From: JANNYA01 sp031422315
GTDB lineage: Bacteria > Pseudomonadota > Gammaproteobacteria > Xanthomonadales > SZUA-5
Length of the DNA stretch: 55,109 bases
Reading direction: 5' to 3'
Assembly: GCA_031422315.1 (NCBI GenBank)
Contig: JANOQN010000010.1
Span: 1-55,109, forward strand
In this document: positions 51,357 through 55,109 of the stretch, piece by piece
How positions within the stretch are numbered: the first letter of the stretch is position 1
Layout of the letters: each line of letters opens with the position of its first letter
Notes under the pieces: generated by a model
Databases searched by the model: none
Told to the model about the DNA's origin: nothing
The model's input: the letters and a program-made list of their open reading frames with translations, nothing else
Made by a program: the position numbers and the translations under genes

Positions 51357-51635
51357 TTACTTACCACCCGATTTTTTGTCGCCGCCGTGGCCTTTGAAGG
51401 TTCGCGTTAGTGCGAACTCACCAAGCTTATGGCCGACCATGTTTTCGTTAATCATGACCGGGACATGCGCCCGACCGTTGTGAACCGCGATGGTCAGACC
51501 GACCATTTCAGGCAACACCATTGAACGTCGCGACCAAGTTTTAATTGGCTTTTTACTGCTGGTTTGGACCGCTACTTGAACCTTCTTTGCGAGATGGTCA
51601 TCGATAAACGGGCCTTTCTTTAATGAACGCGCCAT
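51357..51635 (-). CDS. rpsS: 30S ribosomal protein S19
   Basis: 92 residues, standard length. MARSLKKGPFIDDHLAKKV starts the protein and WSRRSMVLPEMVGLTIAVHNGRAHVPVMINENMVGHKLGEFALTRTFKGH is the family core. S19 lies in the small-subunit head and bridges to L5. Twelve bases separate it from rplB. Confidence 0.98.
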   Translation of the reverse strand: MARSLKKGPFIDDHLAKKVQVAVQTSSKKPIKTWSRRSMVLPEMVGLTIAVHNGRAHVPVMINENMVGHKLGEFALTRTFKGHGGDKKSGGK

Positions 51636-51647
51636 GTTGTTACCCCA

Positions 51648-52475
51648 TTAACCTTTGCGACGACGAACGATCATGCGATCGGTGCGCTTGTTTTTGCGAG
51701 TCTTGTAACCCTTTGCCGGCGTGCCCCATGGCGACACTGGATGTGGATTACCTTGACCGCTTTTGCCTTCACCACCACCGTGAGGGTGATCGACTGGATT
51801 CATAACCACACCGCGAACGGTTGGGCGAATACCGCGCCAGCGCTTCGCGCCCGCTTTGCCGATTTGCTCTAAGTTGTGCTCTGAATGACTGACTTCGCCA
51901 ACTACCGCGCGACAATCAGCAGGAACGCGGCGCATCTCGCCTGAACGAAGACGAAGGGTCGCATAGCCATCCTCCCGAGCGACAAGCGCGATCGATGCGC
52001 CTGCGCTACGACCCATCTGAGCGCCGCCGCCAATTTTTAATTCAACGCAGTGAACAATGCTGCCGATAGGAATATTGCGAAGCGGCAGGCAATTGCCCGT
52101 TTTCATACCGGCTTCGCGACCCGACATAACCACATCGCCGGACTTTAAACCTTTCGGCGCAATAATATAGCGGCGTTCGCCATCGGCGTAACAGATCAGC
52201 GCAATGTGCGCAGTACGATTTGGGTCATACTCAATGCGCTCGACATTACCTGGGATACCGTCTTTCTGGCGCTTGAAATCAATCAAACGATAGTGCTGGC
52301 GTGGACCACCACCTCGGTGACGGGTTGTAATGCGACCGTGGTTATTACGACCACCGGTGTTGCTTTGTTTTTCCAGCAGCGCTTTAACCGGTGCACCTTT
52401 GTGCAAATCTGGCGTGTGGATCTTCACCATCCCGCGGCGACCTGGGGAGGTGGGTTTCATTATCATTATAGTCAT
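51648..52475 (-). CDS. rplB: 50S ribosomal protein L2
   Basis: 275 residues. KPTSPGRRGMVKI, GGRNNHGRITTRHRGGG and the C-terminal signature NPVDHPHGGGEGKSGQG with its conserved histidine (His229 in E. coli) are all present. L2 is needed for subunit joining and peptidyl-transferase activity. The N-terminus MTIMIMKPTSPG is unusually rich in Met/Ile; ATGs at 52475, 52466 and 52460 are all possible starts, and I keep the first for family length. Confidence 0.97.
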   Translation of the reverse strand: MTIMIMKPTSPGRRGMVKIHTPDLHKGAPVKALLEKQSNTGGRNNHGRITTRHRGGGPRQHYRLIDFKRQKDGIPGNVERIEYDPNRTAHIALICYADGERRYIIAPKGLKSGDVVMSGREAGMKTGNCLPLRNIPIGSIVHCVELKIGGGAQMGRSAGASIALVAREDGYATLRLRSGEMRRVPADCRAVVGEVSHSEHNLEQIGKAGAKRWRGIRPTVRGVVMNPVDHPHGGGEGKSGQGNPHPVSPWGTPAKGYKTRKNKRTDRMIVRRRKG

Positions 52476-52487
52476 GAGAAGTCCAGA

Positions 52488-52784
52488 TTATGCCTTCACG
52501 CCAAGTTCAATCGATTGGCCTTCGGCGAGCGTTACATAGGCTTTACGAATGCCCTGACGCTGGCCTTGGCGACCTCGAAATGCTTTGGTCTTACCCTTGG
52601 TGTTAAGCACTTGAACCGCAGTAACTTTCACCTTAAACATCGCCTCAACGGCGGCCTTGACATCCAACTTCGTCGAGCCAGAGGCAACTTCAAAGGTGTA
52701 CTGATTCAAATCCGATTGGATACGAGCCGTTTTTTCAGATACACGTGGCGCAACCAGCGTTAAAAATAGCTTTTCGGTCATCAT
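52488..52784 (-). CDS. rplW: 50S ribosomal protein L23
   Basis: 98 residues from ATG 52784. The L23 pattern LVAPRVSEKTARIQSDLNQYTFEVASGSTKLDVKAAVEAMFKVKVTAVQVLNTKGK is followed by a basic loop. L23 sits at the tunnel exit and is the docking site of trigger factor and SRP. Its ATG overlaps the rplD stop (ATGA), with AGGAG eight bases before. The open frame starts three codons earlier inside rplD and is trimmed. Confidence 0.95.
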   Translation of the reverse strand: MMTEKLFLTLVAPRVSEKTARIQSDLNQYTFEVASGSTKLDVKAAVEAMFKVKVTAVQVLNTKGKTKAFRGRQGQRQGIRKAYVTLAEGQSIELGVKA

Positions 52785-53380
52785 GACAGCCACTCCTGAA
52801 CTTTTTGCACGGCGCCAGCAGTCATAATCACCTGCTTCGCGCGAATGAGGCTTACTGGGTCAATGCCTGCGATATCACTAATTGCCAAATTTGGAATGTT
52901 TCGCGAAGCGAGATACAAATTCTGACTCACTTCATCGCTAATCAAGAGCGCATTAGAGACACCCAACTCGTTGAGCTTTGCAATCATTAATTTGGTTTTT
53001 GGCGCGGAGACATCTAGCGAACTCACAACTCTCAAGCGATCGTTTCGAATCAACTCAGAGAAAATCGCTTGTAGGGCACCGCGAAACATTTTGCGATTGA
53101 CTTTTTGTTCAAAGCTGCGAGGTCTTGCTGCGAAAGTACGACCACCACCAACAAAGATTGGCGCGCGATAATCGCCGTGACGAGCGCCGCCGCCTTTTTG
53201 CTTTTTAAACTTCTTGGTTGTGCCTGACATGTCAGAGCGAGATTTTTGCGCTTTGGTGCCTGCGCGGCCCGCTGCCTGATATGCGGTTACGACTTGATGC
53301 ACCAAATCTTCAGAGTAATGACGACCGAAAACAACTTCCGACACGCGCATTGGCTTGCCGCCGATAACTTGTAATTCCAT
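52781..53380 (-). CDS. rplD: 50S ribosomal protein L4
   Basis: 199 residues, E. coli length 201. The long loop (ALVHQVVTAYQAAGRAGTKAQKSRSDMSGTTKKFKKQKGGGARHGDYRAPIFVGGGRTFAARPRS) reaching the tunnel is clear, as is the C-terminal Rossmann-like part with SNALLISDE and LIRAKQVIMTAGAVQKVQEWL. In E. coli L4 also represses the S10 operon by acting on its leader. Overlaps rplW by four bases. Confidence 0.97.
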   Translation of the reverse strand: MELQVIGGKPMRVSEVVFGRHYSEDLVHQVVTAYQAAGRAGTKAQKSRSDMSGTTKKFKKQKGGGARHGDYRAPIFVGGGRTFAARPRSFEQKVNRKMFRGALQAIFSELIRNDRLRVVSSLDVSAPKTKLMIAKLNELGVSNALLISDEVSQNLYLASRNIPNLAISDIAGIDPVSLIRAKQVIMTAGAVQKVQEWLS

Positions 53381-53382
53381 AG

Positions 53383-54030
53383 CTAAGCTCCCTTTCTCTT
53401 CGCGGCTGGGCGAACGATGACATCGCCATTTGCTGCGCCAGGAACAGCGCCCTGAATCATGATCAAATTTCGCTCAACATCAATTCGAATCACGCGGAGG
53501 TTCTGCGTAGTCTGACGCACGTCACCCATATGACCGGCCATCTTCTTGCCTGGAAACACACGGCCCGGCGTTTGCCGCTGACCCAACGAGCCCGGCTGAC
53601 GATGACTCAAAGAGTTACCGTGCGTAGCGTCGCCCATCGTAAAGTTGTATCGCTTGATCGTGCCCTGAAAGCCTTTTCCTTTGGTCGTGCCCGTTACGTC
53701 AACGACGTCGCCGACATTGAACGCGTCAGTCTTTATTTCAGTGCCAACTGCATACGAACCAACCTGTGAGTCTTCCAACCGAAATTCCCAGAGACCGCGG
53801 CCTGAGCCAGCGCCAGCCTTTGCGAAATGGCCTTTCTCAGGCTTGTTCAGCAAATTTGCGCGGATTGCGCCTTTGGTGACCTGAATAGCGTTGTAGCCAT
53901 CCGTTTCCACGGATTTAACCTGGGTAACTCGGTTTGGTTCGGCCAAAATAACCGTTACGCCAACACCGACGCCAGCTTCATTAAAGATTCTCGTCATACC
54001 GCACTTGCGGCCAACAATTCCAATTGTCAT
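53383..54030 (-). CDS. rplC: 50S ribosomal protein L3
   Basis: 215 residues from ATG 54030 (MTIGIVGRKCGMTRIFNEAG). The signature TKGKGFQGTIKRYNF, and NSLSHRQPGSLGQRQTPGRVFPGKKMAGHMG with the glutamine methylated by PrmB in E. coli, are present. L3 starts large-subunit assembly and its loop reaches the peptidyl-transferase centre. GAGGT precedes the ATG; a GTG two codons earlier is possible but less likely. Two bases separate it from rplD. Confidence 0.97.
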   Translation of the reverse strand: MTIGIVGRKCGMTRIFNEAGVGVGVTVILAEPNRVTQVKSVETDGYNAIQVTKGAIRANLLNKPEKGHFAKAGAGSGRGLWEFRLEDSQVGSYAVGTEIKTDAFNVGDVVDVTGTTKGKGFQGTIKRYNFTMGDATHGNSLSHRQPGSLGQRQTPGRVFPGKKMAGHMGDVRQTTQNLRVIRIDVERNLIMIQGAVPGAANGDVIVRPAAKRKGA

Positions 54031-54038
54031 AGCCACCT

Positions 54039-54353
54039 CTAGTACAACTTGATCTGCACGTCGACGCCGGCAGCCAGGTCGAGGTCTTTCAAAGCGTCAA
54101 CGGTTTTGTCATTTGGATCGACAATATCGAGTACGCGCTTATGTGTGCGGGTTTCGTACTGATCACGCGCGTCTTTGTCGACGTGCGGCGAAGTCAATAC
54201 AGTGAACCGTTCAATTTTGGTTGGAAGCGGAATTGGACCCCGAACCTGAGCGCCTGTGCGCTTCGCGGTTTCTACAATTTCACTTGCTGAGCGATCGATC
54301 AAACGATGGTCGAACGCCTTCAGGCGTATACGAATACGCGGCTGTGCTGCCAT
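54039..54353 (-). CDS. rpsJ: 30S ribosomal protein S10
   Basis: 104 residues from ATG 54353 (MAAQPRIRIRLKAFDHRLIDRS), the family start. GPIPLPTKIERFTVLTSPHVDKDARDQYETRTHKR is the S10 core. S10 belongs to the small-subunit head and, with NusB, to the transcription antitermination complex. First gene of the S10 block. The open frame continues 38 codons further upstream into the leader, but these have no L/S10 resemblance. AAGGATATTT lies before the ATG. Confidence 0.97.
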   Translation of the reverse strand: MAAQPRIRIRLKAFDHRLIDRSASEIVETAKRTGAQVRGPIPLPTKIERFTVLTSPHVDKDARDQYETRTHKRVLDIVDPNDKTVDALKDLDLAAGVDVQIKLY

Positions 54354-54398
54354 AAATATCCTTGTGCGCATCTCGCGCAATTTACTAGAAAGAACAGA

Positions 54399-54467
54399 CC
54401 GGCTACATCCCGCAGCCGGATCGGTGTAAAACAGCCGCAAAGTATACAATACTTCTGTGTACTTCAA
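54399..54467 (-). promoter_or_regulatory. Putative rpsJ promoter and leader hairpin
   Basis: On the minus strand a good -10 box TATACT (54446-54441) follows TTGAAG (54467-54462) with a short 15-base spacer, so the -35 is uncertain. The ~90-base leader contains CCGGCT (plus strand 54399-54404) complementary to AGCCGG (54414-54419), a six-base-pair hairpin. In E. coli the S10 leader is the target of L4; whether this shorter leader does the same cannot be seen. Confidence 0.35.
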
Positions 54468-54573
54468 CTTAACAAAACGGCCCTTGAAATTGGTCTTTAG
54501 ACATTAGATTCAGAGTGGAATCAAGGCAGAGCAAAGCTCTTGTTTTTTATCCAACTCAGAAACTTAACAGTGG

Positions 54574-54601
54574 AAAAAGCGACGCATTTAATGTGCGTCG
54601 C
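54574..54601 (-). terminator. Terminator after tuf
   Basis: GCGACGCA (54579-54586) and TGCGTCGC (54594-54601) form an eight-base-pair stem with a seven-base loop. On the minus strand it is followed by TTTTT, directly after the tuf stop. It suggests that rpsJ is mainly read from its own promoter. Confidence 0.85.
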
Positions 54602-54613
54602 CCATAACACGAC

Positions 54614-55109
54614 TTACTTGATAATTTTAGCAACCACGCCGGCGCCAACAGTGCGGCCGCCTTCGCGAATCGCAAATCGCAGACCTTCATCCATCGCGAT
54701 TGGCTGGATCAGCTGCACAACGATTTTGATGTTGTCACCGGGCATGACCATCTCAACGCCTTCTGGCAACTGGCAATCGCCGGTTACGTCGGTGGTGCGG
54801 AAATAAAACTGTGGGCGGTAGCCTTTGAAGAATGGCGTATGACGGCCACCTTCTTCTTTGCTCAACACATAAATCTCAGCTTCGAACTCGGTGTGTGGCT
54901 TGGTCGATGCCGGCTTGCACAGCACTTGGCCGCGCTCAACGTCATCACGCTTGGTGCCGCGTAGCAAAAGTCCTACGTTGTCGCCAGCTTGACCCTGATC
55001 CAACAGCTTGCGGAACATTTCAACGCCGGTGACGATGGTTTTTTGCGTATCGCGCAGACCAACAATCTCGATTTCTTCGCCAACTTTCACGATTCCGCGT
55101 TCAATACGG
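54614..55109 (-). CDS. tuf: Elongation factor Tu, C-terminal part (runs off right edge)
   Basis: The last ~164 residues, with domains 2 and 3: RIERGIVKVGEEIEIVG, then GIE-type GVEMFRKLLDQGQAGDNVGLLLRGTKRDDVERGQVLCKP, SKEEGGRHTPFFKGYRPQFYFRTTDVTG and the end RFAIREGGRTVGAGVVAKIIK. EF-Tu delivers aminoacyl-tRNA to the ribosome. The GTPase domain and start lie outside the window. Being upstream of rpsJ, it is probably the copy in the str operon (rpsL-rpsG-fusA-tuf). Confidence 0.97.
   Translation of the reverse strand, partial: RIERGIVKVGEEIEIVGLRDTQKTIVTGVEMFRKLLDQGQAGDNVGLLLRGTKRDDVERGQVLCKPASTKPHTEFEAEIYVLSKEEGGRHTPFFKGYRPQFYFRTTDVTGDCQLPEGVEMVMPGDNIKIVVQLIQPIAMDEGLRFAIREGGRTVGAGVVAKIIK

Overview
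The window looks like a chromosomal segment of a gammaproteobacterium, most likely of the Xanthomonadales/Lysobacterales type. This is an inference from several features. The S10-spc-alpha ribosomal block has the gammaproteobacterial order but lacks rpmJ between secY and rpsM. The cobalamin-dependent methionine synthase lacks its homocysteine module (a split MetH). An ECF sigma factor is coupled to a Ser/Thr kinase with a helical-repeat tail. No rRNA or tRNA gene was recognised, so the assignment rests on synteny and protein resemblance only.

Layout. Positions 1-8062 hold the 5' end of an unidentified gene, a secreted FAD-dependent oxidase of the aldonolactone-oxidase type, and a five-gene plus-strand locus that reads as a divergent chaperone-usher surface-fibre system: two tandem paralogous subunits, a small secreted protein, a periplasmic chaperone and a usher-like outer-membrane protein. 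Positions 8249-17253 (minus strand) hold the most striking element: three tandem, tightly coupled, mutually divergent Clp/Hsp100-like double AAA+ ATPases. They have unique N-terminal regions, all lack the second-ring GYVG pore loop, and the two long ones carry C-terminal regions that resemble the PCRF domain of peptide-chain release factors. Upstream on the same strand is a large 2-oxoglutarate/Fe(II) oxygenase. Positions 20098-21596 hold a zeta-toxin-like kinase with a 57-residue companion, then a Phd/VapC-type toxin-antitoxin pair.

Positions 21986-41007 are a mixed housekeeping and accessory region: split metH, hemA, a DUF3309 membrane peptide, a phospholipase D/cardiolipin synthase lipoprotein, an unknown gene, an ECF sigma factor with a membrane-anchored Ser/Thr kinase, two unknown genes (one secreted), a photolyase with a short-chain dehydrogenase-like partner, an extremely acidic secreted heptad-repeat peptide, a protein with DHH-phosphoesterase motifs in permuted order, a DUF1456 protein, and a patatin/BamA-type autotransporter.

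Positions 41101-54353 are the complete S10-spc-alpha ribosomal superoperon on the minus strand (rpsJ to rplQ, with secY and rpoA), closed by a strong terminator at about 41055-41084. The 3' part of a tuf gene with its own terminator runs off the right edge.

How the genes work together. The ribosomal block, secY, rpoA and tuf form the translation, secretion and transcription core. The usher locus and the patatin autotransporter build the cell surface. The ATPase triad, possibly with the oxygenase, is the best candidate for an undescribed system. Its release-factor-like tails suggest contact with the ribosome, but this is an inference from by-eye alignment and needs profile searches.
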